DNA from: Firmicutes bacterium CAG:822
Lineage (GTDB): Bacteria; Bacillota_I; Bacilli_A; RF39; UBA660
Assembly (NCBI GenBank): GCA_000432855.1
Contig: HF990846.1
Span: 1 to 26,179, forward strand
Length of the DNA: 26,179 bases
Reading direction: 5' to 3'
Part shown: piece by piece, positions 15,690 to 23,008 of the stretch
Layout: each line of letters opens with the position of its first letter
How positions within the stretch are numbered: position 1 is the stretch's first letter
The notes under the pieces: model-generated
What the model saw: only the letters and a program-made list of their open reading frames with translations
Database searches by the model: none
Told to the model about the DNA's origin: nothing
Program-made: the position numbers and the translations under genes

Positions 15690-16026
15690 CTTTTCGCTCC
15701 TTTACTAATTTTAATTTTTTTAAAGCAAAATTTAAATTATCACGCATTTCACTAAAACTTCGATCTAAAATGCCTTTACCAACTATTATAATACAATCAA
15801 AATCATTTTGATAGTCATTTTGTGAAACAATTGCTTTAATCTGTCTTTTTACACGATTTCTTGTTACCGCATTGCCAACCTTTTTACCAACCGAAAATCC
15901 AAACCTATAAATAGATGGTTCCCTTTTATCTATATATATAACATAATCTTTATACTTAAAAGGTCTATTTTCTTTAATAATTCTATTATAGTCACGATTT
16001 TCCTTAACTATATTAATTTTTTTCAT
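15682..16026 (-). CDS. rnpA: Ribonuclease P protein component
   Basis: Protein subunit of RNase P, which matures tRNA 5' ends. 114 residues, normal. Seen: N-terminal KENRDYNRIIKENRPFKYKD, the central SVGKKVGNAVTRNRVKRQIK (the RNR motif of the RNA-binding helix) and IIVGKGI near the C-terminus. An AAGGGGAG ribosome-binding site precedes the ATG. Located between rpmH and yidC as in most bacteria. Confidence 0.96.
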   Translation of the reverse strand: MKKINIVKENRDYNRIIKENRPFKYKDYVIYIDKREPSIYRFGFSVGKKVGNAVTRNRVKRQIKAIVSQNDYQNDFDCIIIVGKGILDRSFSEMRDNLNFALKKLKLVKERKDA

Positions 16027-16052
16027 TTGGCTCCCCTTAAATTACTAATAAA

Positions 16053-16075
16053 GCCACTGCATAGCCAGCAGTGGC
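16053..16075. other. GC-rich hairpin between rpmH and rnpA
   Basis: GCCACTGC (16053-16060) and GCAGTGGC (16068-16075) form a perfect 8-bp stem with a 7-base loop, the most GC-rich short hairpin in this AT-rich region. On the minus strand it is followed only by TTTATT, so it may act as a partial terminator (more L34 than RNase P protein) or as a processing or stabilising element. Confidence 0.6.
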
Positions 16076-16078
16076 AAA

Positions 16079-16204
16079 TTAATGAGATAATACCTTGCGG
16101 CCTTTTTTTCTTCTTCTACTTACAATACCGGCTTTCATACGCGCAAAAAATCCCATTTTTTTACTTCTCTTACGAGTATTTGGTTGAAATGTTCTTTTAG
16201 ACAT
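16079..16204 (-). CDS. rpmH: 50S ribosomal protein L34
   Basis: 41 codons: starts MSKRTFQPNTRKRSKK, continues MGFFARMKAGIVSRRR and ends KKGRKVLSH, matching L34 along its length (KRTFQP, GF.ARM, the RRR cluster, KGRK.LS). It is slightly shorter than the usual 44 residues because the middle loop is reduced. A ribosome-binding site AGGAGGTG precedes the ATG. First gene of the rpmH-rnpA-yidC-jag operon, transcribed away from oriC. Confidence 0.97.
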   Translation of the reverse strand: MSKRTFQPNTRKRSKKMGFFARMKAGIVSRRRKKGRKVLSH

Positions 16205-16243
16205 TGGTTACACCTCCTAATTAATTTTCACATTGCTTAATAA

Positions 16244-16272
16244 ATTATATAGATAAAAGTAACATTTGTCAA
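16244..16272 (-). promoter_or_regulatory. Consensus promoter of rpmH-rnpA-yidC-jag
   Basis: On the minus strand TTGACA (16267-16272), a 17-base spacer, TATAAT (16244-16249): a perfect housekeeping-sigma promoter. A start near 16237 gives a 30-35-base leader to rpmH. Confidence 0.9.
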
Positions 16273-16639
16273 TTTATTAAACTAATTTATTCACAAAAAA
16301 TTGCATAAATTATACCAAAAATTATTAAAAAAAGCAATAGTCAAGTTTTCCACAGTAAAAAATTTCCAGATTTTATCCACTTTTTATTTCCACATCGAAA
16401 TGTCATATATTATAAACTATTTTTTCTATTTTTCAACATATGTGTAAAATAATAATTTATGCACAAAAGTGCAAAACTATTTATCCACAATTTGTGTGGA
16501 AATTCTACAAAACCCGCCATTTTTCGACAAGAAAAGCCTGTTAAAAACTTTTTTTCGTTTTTTCCACAGTTTTTATGGAAAATTATGTAAATTTATTGTA
16601 AAATGAATATAGATTGTTTATAACTATGGGGGTAGTAGT
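16273..16639. other. oriC: oriC, upstream DnaA-box cluster
   Basis: Gene-free AT-rich region between rpmH and dnaA. Boxes of the TTWTNCACA type on the plus strand: 16287-16295 TTATTCACA, 16346-16354 TTTTCCACA, 16373-16381 TTATCCACT, 16386-16394 ATTTCCACA, 16457-16465 TTATGCACA, 16481-16489 TTATCCACA, 16560-16568 TTTTCCACA. On the minus strand: ATTTCCACA at 16495-16503. The stretch between 16395 and 16456 is almost pure A/T. A weak dnaA promoter candidate (-10 TAAAAT at 16599-16604, no clear -35) lies downstream of the last box, so DnaA could control its own gene. Confidence 0.9.
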
Positions 16640-17983
16640 ATGGATTTAGAAAATATGTGGTCCGTTTTTTTATCTAAAATTGAGATAAAATTAAAACCTG
16701 TTTTATTTCAAACTTGGTTCCAAGACACAAAATTAATTGATTTAAATAATGAATATGCCATAGTTGAAGTACCACTAGATGTACATAAAAAACATTTGCA
16801 AGAAAACTATGGAGAAATTATTAAAGAAACATTTATGGAAGTTACTGGATCTATCTTTAAATTTAAATATGTTACTCCAGATGAAGTAACTGAAGATAAA
16901 CCCCAAACTGAAGTAGCCGAAAACAATGAAGCCATTTTTGAAAGTGGTCTAGATAGTAAATACACCTTTGATAATTTCATTTCTGGTGAAAGTAATAAAT
17001 TTGCCAAAGCTATCGCACTTGCTGTAGCTGAAAAACCAGGCGCAATGTATAATCCTTTATTTATATATGGAAAAAGTGGCTTAGGAAAAACCCACCTTAT
17101 GCATGCAATTGGTAACTATATAATGGCTACATCAAATAAAAAAGTTTTATATGTCACAAGTGAAAAGTTTGTCGATGACTTTCTTAATATATATAGAAAG
17201 AATGAAACGAGTAATTTTAAGGCTGTGGATAACTTTAAAAGAAAATATCGTGACATCGATGTTTTGATGATTGATGATATTCAATACTTAGAAATAGCTA
17301 GTAAAACACAACAAGAATTTTTCAACACCTTTAATGAATTACACACCCAAAATAAACAAATCATTATTTCTTCAGACCGTTCACCTGATGATTTAAAAAA
17401 ACTAGAAGAAAGATTAAGAACGAGATTCAACTGGGGATTAACCATTGATATCTTGCCTCCAGACTTCGAACTTAGAATGGCTATTTTAAATAAAAAGATT
17501 GAATCTCAAGGAATTGGCAGTTATGTTCCAGAAGAAGTTAAAGAATATATTGTGGGTAACTGTACAACTGATATTCGAAAACTTGAAGGAGCATTAACAA
17601 GAGTCTTTGCTTATGCTACAATAATGAATGGTTCTGAAATTACATTAGATCTCGCTGTTGAAGCCTTAAAGGATTATATTGGGAAAAATATCATATCTAG
17701 AAATAAAATAGATCAAGTAATTCAATTAGTTGCAAATAACTATAATATTACTGTGGAAGATATCAAATCTAAAAAAAGGCTTTCAAAAATAGCTGTACCA
17801 AGACAAATTGGTATGTACATTTGCCGCGAGCACCTAAAAGAATCATTACCAAAAATAGGTAGTGAATTTGGCGGAAAAGACCATACAACCGTAATGCACT
17901 CAGTAGCTAAGATAAAAAGAGAACTCAAAAAAGATAAAAACCTTGAAGTGGAAATTTCTAAAATTATCAACCAGATAAAATAG
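16640..17983 (+). CDS. dnaA: Chromosomal replication initiator protein DnaA
   Basis: Binds DnaA boxes, opens oriC and loads the helicase. 447 residues with the four-domain layout: domain I (about 1-80), a short acidic linker (about 82-105), an AAA+ domain from KYTFDNFISG with Walker A GKSGLGKT (about 144-151) and Walker B VLMIDDIQ (about 209-216), and a C-terminal DNA-binding domain with GGKDHTTVMHSVAKI, the DnaA signature. The start has GGGGGT 8-10 bases upstream. A perfect DnaA box lies inside the gene in reverse (17224-17232), where the alanine-valine-aspartate codons include a rare GTG. Confidence 0.98.
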   Translation: MDLENMWSVFLSKIEIKLKPVLFQTWFQDTKLIDLNNEYAIVEVPLDVHKKHLQENYGEIIKETFMEVTGSIFKFKYVTPDEVTEDKPQTEVAENNEAIFESGLDSKYTFDNFISGESNKFAKAIALAVAEKPGAMYNPLFIYGKSGLGKTHLMHAIGNYIMATSNKKVLYVTSEKFVDDFLNIYRKNETSNFKAVDNFKRKYRDIDVLMIDDIQYLEIASKTQQEFFNTFNELHTQNKQIIISSDRSPDDLKKLEERLRTRFNWGLTIDILPPDFELRMAILNKKIESQGIGSYVPEEVKEYIVGNCTTDIRKLEGALTRVFAYATIMNGSEITLDLAVEALKDYIGKNIISRNKIDQVIQLVANNYNITVEDIKSKKRLSKIAVPRQIGMYICREHLKESLPKIGSEFGGKDHTTVMHSVAKIKRELKKDKNLEVEISKIINQIK

Positions 17984-17998
17984 TGGATATTGTTAATT

Positions 17999-18083
17999 TT
18001 TTCCACAGTTATCCACATAGTGTAAACCGTGTAAAATGCCTTTAATTACAGTGTAAAGTTATACTTTTCCACCTTTATCCACA
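17999..18083. other. oriC: oriC, dnaA-dnaN DnaA-box cluster
   Basis: Four direct DnaA boxes arranged as two pairs, each with 10-bp spacing: TTTTCCACA 17999-18007 with TTATCCACA 18009-18017, and TTTTCCACC 18065-18073 with TTATCCACA 18075-18083. Both pairs put the perfect box second. After the last box come about 50 bases that are nearly all A/T (18084-18120), a likely unwinding element as in the B. subtilis origin, where melting occurs between dnaA and dnaN. I could not identify clear DnaA-trio repeats. Confidence 0.88.
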
Positions 18084-18135
18084 TCAATAATAAGAAATAA
18101 TATTTAAAATAATAAAAACAAAGGAGTGATTTGTT

Positions 18136-19257
18136 ATGAAATTAGAAATTAAACAAAACGTTCTTTTAGAACATTTAAATTATGTCATAAGAGGAATATC
18201 AACTAAAAATTTAAGACCTATTTTAAACTGTATTAAATTTGAACTAACTGATGAAGGATTATATTTAATGAGTACTGATAGTGAAATATCTATTAAAACC
18301 TTTATCGATAAAAAAGATATAAATAAAATTGATACTACAGGAGAAATAGTCGTATCAGGAAGATATATATATGAAATAATCAGAAAACTTCCAGATGAAA
18401 CAATAAACCTAGAAGAAGTTATTGATTCAAAACTATATATAACAACCAATAACTCATCATTTACTTTAAATTGTAGTAATGTTAATGAATTTCCAGATCT
18501 AGAATTAGAATTTAATCAAAATCCAATTATTTTAAATCAAAAATTATTTAAAACAATTATAAACCAAACATCATTTGCTACATCAACTAGTGAAACAAGA
18601 CCTGTTTTAACTGGTATTAACTTTAAAATCGAAGGAAATACCTTAGAATGTACTGCAACCGATTCATATAGATTAGCTGTTAAAAAAATCACCTTAGAAA
18701 GTAATGCTGTGGAAAACTCTAATATTATTATTCCAACTAAAAACTTAAATGAATTAGTTAAACTTATGAATGAAGATGAAGAAGAGCTAGAAATGCATAT
18801 CTTTGCCAATAAAGTTGTCTTTAAATTTGGACAAATAACCATGATGACAAGATTAATCAGTGGTACTTATCCAGATACTTCTAAATTAATTCCTGAAACA
18901 TATGAATTAACAATGAAAGTTAAATATGATGATTTATATAGTGCTATCGATCGTGCATCCCTATTAACTAATGAAAGTGATAAAAACACTATTAAATTTG
19001 AAACAACTAATGATACAGCTATAATTTCTTCAAATATTCCAGAAATCGGAAATGTTGAAGAAAAAATAACTGTGGAAAAAGATAATGATAGTGAAATAAA
19101 AATCGCCTTTAATTCAAAATTCATGATGGATGCCGTAAAATCACTTGAATCAGAAGAAATAGAACTAATGTTCAATGGAGAAATTAAACCTATAATTCTT
19201 AAAAATGTCGAAAGTGATGACTTAATTCAATTGATTTTACCTATAAGAACTTACTAA
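18136..19257 (+). CDS. dnaN: DNA polymerase III subunit beta (sliding clamp)
   Basis: Ring-shaped processivity clamp of the replicase. 373 residues, in the family range. Seen: N-terminal MKLEIKQNVLLEHL, STDSEISIKT in the first domain, ETRPVLTGINF and CTATDSYRLA in the second, and the C-terminal LILPIRTY, equivalent to the conserved end that contacts partners. AAAGGAGTG lies before the ATG. Located directly after dnaA with the second DnaA-box cluster between. A terminator hairpin overlaps its stop, so comK and recF are separately expressed. Confidence 0.97.
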   Translation: MKLEIKQNVLLEHLNYVIRGISTKNLRPILNCIKFELTDEGLYLMSTDSEISIKTFIDKKDINKIDTTGEIVVSGRYIYEIIRKLPDETINLEEVIDSKLYITTNNSSFTLNCSNVNEFPDLELEFNQNPIILNQKLFKTIINQTSFATSTSETRPVLTGINFKIEGNTLECTATDSYRLAVKKITLESNAVENSNIIIPTKNLNELVKLMNEDEEELEMHIFANKVVFKFGQITMMTRLISGTYPDTSKLIPETYELTMKVKYDDLYSAIDRASLLTNESDKNTIKFETTNDTAIISSNIPEIGNVEEKITVEKDNDSEIKIAFNSKFMMDAVKSLESEEIELMFNGEIKPIILKNVESDDLIQLILPIRTY

Positions 19258-19273
19258 AAAAGTTCTTTTTTTT
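19245..19273 (+). terminator. Intrinsic terminator of dnaN
   Basis: AAGAACTT (19245-19252) pairs with AAGTTCTT (19260-19267), followed by a long T-run. The dnaN stop TAA (19255-19257) is in the loop. Confidence 0.85.
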
Positions 19274-19362
19274 AAAAAAATTACCTCTGTCGACAAAATG
19301 TGGCAAAAATCGACCTGAATTATGAGTATAAGAATATTGTCTTTTAAAGACGAGGAGGATTT

Positions 19363-19812
19363 ATGCTTACAGAAAAGTATGAAATTAATAGTTCTACATG
19401 CGCTCTTATACCAAATAGTGATTTTTCCACAAGAATAATTGAAACTTACAATATTATAAATGTCCCCTATTCTGTCTCAAACATTATCGATTATAGCTGT
19501 GCTTATTATGGAAGTTCATTCAAAGGAAGATTATGTGGTTCAAAAAATGCTTTAGGTAGTAAATATAAATTACCTATCATTATTGAAGAATCCAGAGAAA
19601 TGATTTTTTTCCCAACAACATCTTATGAAAGTGATACTTGCGCATGGATATCATTAAAAAATATATCAAATTATAAAAGAGAAGAAAACCACGTAAAAGT
19701 ACTTTTCCACAATAATACCTCTATTGACTTAAATATTTCATATGAATCTTTTGAAAATCAAGTGTTGAGAGCTACCAAATTACTATTAATTTTAAAAAGT
19801 AGAAAAAAATAA
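19363..19812 (+). CDS. ComK-family protein (competence transcription factor homologue)
   Basis: 149 residues; aligns from end to end with the first 150 or so residues of B. subtilis ComK as I remember it: YEINSSTCALIP with YEVNGATIAVLP; YSCAYYGSSFKGR with RSCRFFGSSYAGR; IFFPTTSYESDTCAWIS with the FLFPT...QCGWIS block; and ISYESFENQVLRA with ISYNSFENQVYRT. The C-terminal 40 residues of ComK are missing; shorter homologues are known. ComK activates DNA-uptake genes by binding paired AT-boxes. Whether this one is a regulator of transformation is inference; no competence genes are in the window. GAGGAGG lies 6 bases before the ATG. It lies between dnaN and recF, where Bacilli usually have the small S4-domain gene yaaA, which is absent here. 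It carries its own terminator, and two DnaA-box 9-mers lie inside (19423-19431, 19703-19711). Confidence 0.85.
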   Translation: MLTEKYEINSSTCALIPNSDFSTRIIETYNIINVPYSVSNIIDYSCAYYGSSFKGRLCGSKNALGSKYKLPIIIEESREMIFFPTTSYESDTCAWISLKNISNYKREENHVKVLFHNNTSIDLNISYESFENQVLRATKLLLILKSRKK

Positions 19813-19826
19813 TAAAAAACTACTCT

Positions 19827-19853
19827 AAAATAGGCCTTATTTCGCCTATTTTT
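19827..19853 (+). terminator. Intrinsic terminator of the ComK-family gene
   Basis: AAAATAGGC (19827-19835) pairs with GCCTATTTT (19844-19852), followed by T and a second T-rich stretch. Confidence 0.8.
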
Positions 19854-19873
19854 GCGTTTTTAAGCCCATTTTG

Positions 19874-19882
19874 TGGTATAAT
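19874..19882 (+). promoter_or_regulatory. Extended -10 promoter of recF-gyrB-gyrA
   Basis: TGGTATAAT: perfect -10 (19877-19882) with the extended TG. The -35 is weak (TTGCGT at 19852-19857, 19-base spacer). The leader to recF is about 70 bases. Confidence 0.65.
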
Positions 19883-19957
19883 GGTTATGAGGTATAGGAG
19901 TATGTAAAACACTATAATTCAAAAATAATAGCTAAAAAATTAGGTAGTGAGGTAAAC

Positions 19958-21076
19958 ATGGTCATAAAAACACTAGATATCCAAAATTTTCGAAACTATT
20001 CATCTTTGAAATTAGATTTAGATGATAAATTAAATATTATCTACGGTCAAAATGGCCAAGGAAAAACTAATTTATTAGAGAGTATTTATATTTTGGGCTG
20101 TACTAATTCCCACCGATCATTTACCTCAGACAATTTAATTAAATCTGGTGAAGAAAAATCCATTATTAAAGGAAAACTTATAAAAGATATTTCCTATAAT
20201 TTGGAAATAGACCTCACAAAATCAAAAAAACAAGTAAAAATTGATGACAAAGTCGTTACTAAACTTACAGACTACATAGAAAAGATGAATGTCATAATTT
20301 TTTCTTCTGAGGATTTGGATTTAATTAAAGGAAGTCCTGGTGAAAGACGAAAATACTTTAATTTAGAATTATCTCAATTATCGATTAATTATTATAGTGC
20401 TTTAAACGATTATAATAAACTTTTAAAAATCCGTAATGAATATTTAAAAGAATTAAGCTTAGATATGCCTATCGATTTAAATTATTTTCATATTTTAACT
20501 GATTATTTAGTTAATAAAAGTATCTTTATTTATCAAATGCGAAATAAGTTTGTGGAAAAGTTAAATAAAATTTGTCCCCCTATATTTGAAGAGATTGCTA
20601 ATATTAAAGATTTTAATATTAAATATCATCCATCTATAGAACTTGAAAATTTTGATAAAGAAACAATAAAAAAAGCTTTAGAAGACGCTTATAATAATCA
20701 TTTAGAAAAAGAAATAAAGCTTAAATCGACTTTATATGGCCCTCACAGGGACGATTTCTCTTTCAACATAGAAGATAACAACTTAAGAGAGTTTGGCTCT
20801 CAGGGCCAGCAAAAAATGGCTGTAATCGCCTTAAAACTATCTGAGATAGAAGTCTTCAAAGACTTTAAACAAACTAGTCCTATTATTTTATTAGATGATG
20901 TCTTTAGTGATTTAGATAATAAAAAGAAAAATAATTTATTAAAACATATTAAAGGCGATATGCAAGTAATAATAACGACAACCGACTTAGATAGTATTGA
21001 TGAAAAACTCCTATCCAAAGCTAAACTTATCCATATTGAAAATGGACAAATACTCGAAAATGAGGTGAAAAAATGA
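19958..21076 (+). CDS. recF: DNA replication and repair protein RecF
   Basis: SMC-like ATPase that helps load RecA at single-strand gaps. 372 residues. Seen: N-terminal LDIQNFRNY, Walker A YGQNGQGKTNLLE (about 30-42), the signature region GSQGQQKMAVIALKL and Walker B PIILLDDVFSDLD, then the D-loop and ITTTDL. GAGGT before the ATG. The recF stop and the gyrB start overlap as ATGA, so the two are translationally coupled, the standard recF-gyrB arrangement. Confidence 0.97.
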   Translation: MVIKTLDIQNFRNYSSLKLDLDDKLNIIYGQNGQGKTNLLESIYILGCTNSHRSFTSDNLIKSGEEKSIIKGKLIKDISYNLEIDLTKSKKQVKIDDKVVTKLTDYIEKMNVIIFSSEDLDLIKGSPGERRKYFNLELSQLSINYYSALNDYNKLLKIRNEYLKELSLDMPIDLNYFHILTDYLVNKSIFIYQMRNKFVEKLNKICPPIFEEIANIKDFNIKYHPSIELENFDKETIKKALEDAYNNHLEKEIKLKSTLYGPHRDDFSFNIEDNNLREFGSQGQQKMAVIALKLSEIEVFKDFKQTSPIILLDDVFSDLDNKKKNNLLKHIKGDMQVIITTTDLDSIDEKLLSKAKLIHIENGQILENEVKK

Positions 21077-22998
21077 ACGAAAAAGAAGAACACTATGACG
21101 TGTCCGATATTCAGGTCTTAGAAGGTTTAGAAGCCGTTAGAAAAAGACCAGGAATGTATATCGGAACAACCGATGTTAAAGGCTTACATCATCTAGTATG
21201 GGAAATCGTCGATAACAGTATTGACGAAGCTTTAGCTGGTTTCTGTGATGCCATTGAAATAGTTATCAATAAAGGTAATTCTATAACTGTAAAAGATAAT
21301 GGGCGTGGAATCCCCGTTGGTGTCCATCCTAAAACAGGCTTATCAACCGTTGAAACTGTTTATACAGTCTTACATGCTGGTGGTAAGTTTGGTGGCGGTG
21401 GATATAAGGTTTCTGGTGGACTCCACGGAGTTGGAGCCTCAGTTGTAAATGCCTTATCAAGCTGGACAACAGTAACTGTTTATCATGATGGTAAAATTTA
21501 TGAAGCAAAATTTAAAGATGGCGGACATATTGATAAAAAATTAACTATCATTGGCGACTGTGATCCTAATAGAACTGGAACAACAGTTACATTTAAACCA
21601 GATGCTGATATTTTTGATACAGATATATTTGACTATGAAACTTTAAAGGTTCGAACAAGAGAATTAGCTTTCTTAAACAAAGGTTTAAAAATAACTTTAA
21701 GAGATGACCGTGACGATGAAGATACAACCGGAGAAACATTTCATTATGAAGGTGGTATTAGTGAATACGTTAAATACCTAAATAAAAATAAAACTCCAAT
21801 TCAAAATGATATTATTCATTTAGAAGGAGAAGATGAAGGTGTTTTCTTTGAAGTAGCTATGCAATATAATACTGGTTATACTAGTAATATCTATTCTTTC
21901 GTCAATAACATCAATACTCATGACGGTGGAACTCACGAAGAAGGTGTTAGAAGAGCTTTAACCCGTGTTTTAAATAGTTATGCAAGAAAAAATGGAATGT
22001 TAAAAGAAAAAGACGATTCTTTAAGTGGTGATGATGTAAAAGAAGGACTAACTATGATAGTTTCTTGTAAACACCCTAACCCACAATTCGAAGGACAAAC
22101 TAAAGGTCGTTTAGGAAACTCAGAAGTTAGAAAATTAGCTGATAAAGTTTTTTCAGAAGGTTTTGAAAGATATCTTTTAGAAAACCCAGAAGAAGCTAAA
22201 ATTATTGTGGAAAAAAATATGACAGCAGCTCGTGCTAGAGTCGCTGCTAAAAAAGCCAGAGAATTAACCCGAAGAAAAAGTGACCTAGATGTCATTAATT
22301 TCGGTGGAAAACTAGTAGATTGTAAAGATAAAGATCCCGCAAAATGCGAAATTTTCTTAGTCGAGGGAGATTCGGCTGGTGGATCAGCCATTAAAGGCCG
22401 TGATTCTATGACTCAAGCTATTTTACCTTTACGAGGAAAAATTTTAAATGTTGAAAAAGCTAGATTAGATAGAGCTCTATCAAATGAAGAAATAAGAACT
22501 ATTATAACTGCTTTTGGTACCGGAATTGGTCAGGAATTTGATTTAAAGAAATTAAGATATCATAAAATAATCATCATGACCGATGCCGATGTCGATGGTT
22601 CTCACATTAGAGTATTATTACTTACCCTATTCTATCGTTTCTTTAGACCTATCATCGAAGCTGGACACGTTTATGCGGCCCAACCACCACTTTTCTGTAT
22701 TAAACATGGAAAAACAATTAAATATGTCTTAAACGAAGAAGAAAGAGACAATTATCTCGCATCATTAAATCCTAATACTAAATATGAAATTACTCGTATG
22801 AAAGGTTTAGGTGAAATGGATGCTGAAGAATTAAATGAAACTACAATGGATATAAATAAACGAGTACTAAGAAAAATAACCTTAGATGACGTTATGGAAG
22901 CTGATGAAGCCTTTTCTAAACTTATGGGTGAAGAAGTCGGACCAAGAAGAAAATTCATCGAAGAAAATGCTACATATGCTGAAACAATAGATGTATAG
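21073..22998 (+). CDS. gyrB: DNA gyrase subunit B
   Basis: ATPase subunit of the type II topoisomerase that introduces negative supercoils. 641 residues, normal for Gram-positives. Seen: the GHKL ATP-binding motifs EIVDNSIDEALAG, DNGRGIPVG and GLHGVGASVVNALS; the transducer; and the TOPRIM metal-binding motifs FLVEGDSAGGSA and DADVDGSHIR; ending with the usual GEEVGPRRKFIEENA. The ribosome-binding site (GAGGTGA) lies inside the recF end. The pairing with recF and gyrA at the origin supports gyrase rather than ParE. Confidence 0.98.
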   Translation: MNEKEEHYDVSDIQVLEGLEAVRKRPGMYIGTTDVKGLHHLVWEIVDNSIDEALAGFCDAIEIVINKGNSITVKDNGRGIPVGVHPKTGLSTVETVYTVLHAGGKFGGGGYKVSGGLHGVGASVVNALSSWTTVTVYHDGKIYEAKFKDGGHIDKKLTIIGDCDPNRTGTTVTFKPDADIFDTDIFDYETLKVRTRELAFLNKGLKITLRDDRDDEDTTGETFHYEGGISEYVKYLNKNKTPIQNDIIHLEGEDEGVFFEVAMQYNTGYTSNIYSFVNNINTHDGGTHEEGVRRALTRVLNSYARKNGMLKEKDDSLSGDDVKEGLTMIVSCKHPNPQFEGQTKGRLGNSEVRKLADKVFSEGFERYLLENPEEAKIIVEKNMTAARARVAAKKARELTRRKSDLDVINFGGKLVDCKDKDPAKCEIFLVEGDSAGGSAIKGRDSMTQAILPLRGKILNVEKARLDRALSNEEIRTIITAFGTGIGQEFDLKKLRYHKIIIMTDADVDGSHIRVLLLTLFYRFFRPIIEAGHVYAAQPPLFCIKHGKTIKYVLNEEERDNYLASLNPNTKYEITRMKGLGEMDAEELNETTMDINKRVLRKITLDDVMEADEAFSKLMGEEVGPRRKFIEENATYAETIDV

Positions 22999-23008
22999 GA
23001 GGTAACTT

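Noticed and set aside
18180..19175. Long antisense frames over dnaN (and similar ones over gyrB and dnaA).
   Set aside because: Low-complexity translations (Ser/Ile/Phe-rich), no ribosome-binding sites, and full overlap with well-conserved genes.
19258..19362. ComK-type AT-boxes (AAAAN5TTTT) upstream of the comK-like gene, which would indicate autoregulation.
   Set aside because: Only one match, and it is the dnaN terminator itself; no second box at the expected spacing.
19901..19907. GGAG followed by ATG-TAA, a start-stop element in the recF leader.
   Set aside because: Start-stop pairs are easily met by chance in AT-rich leaders and nothing else supports it.
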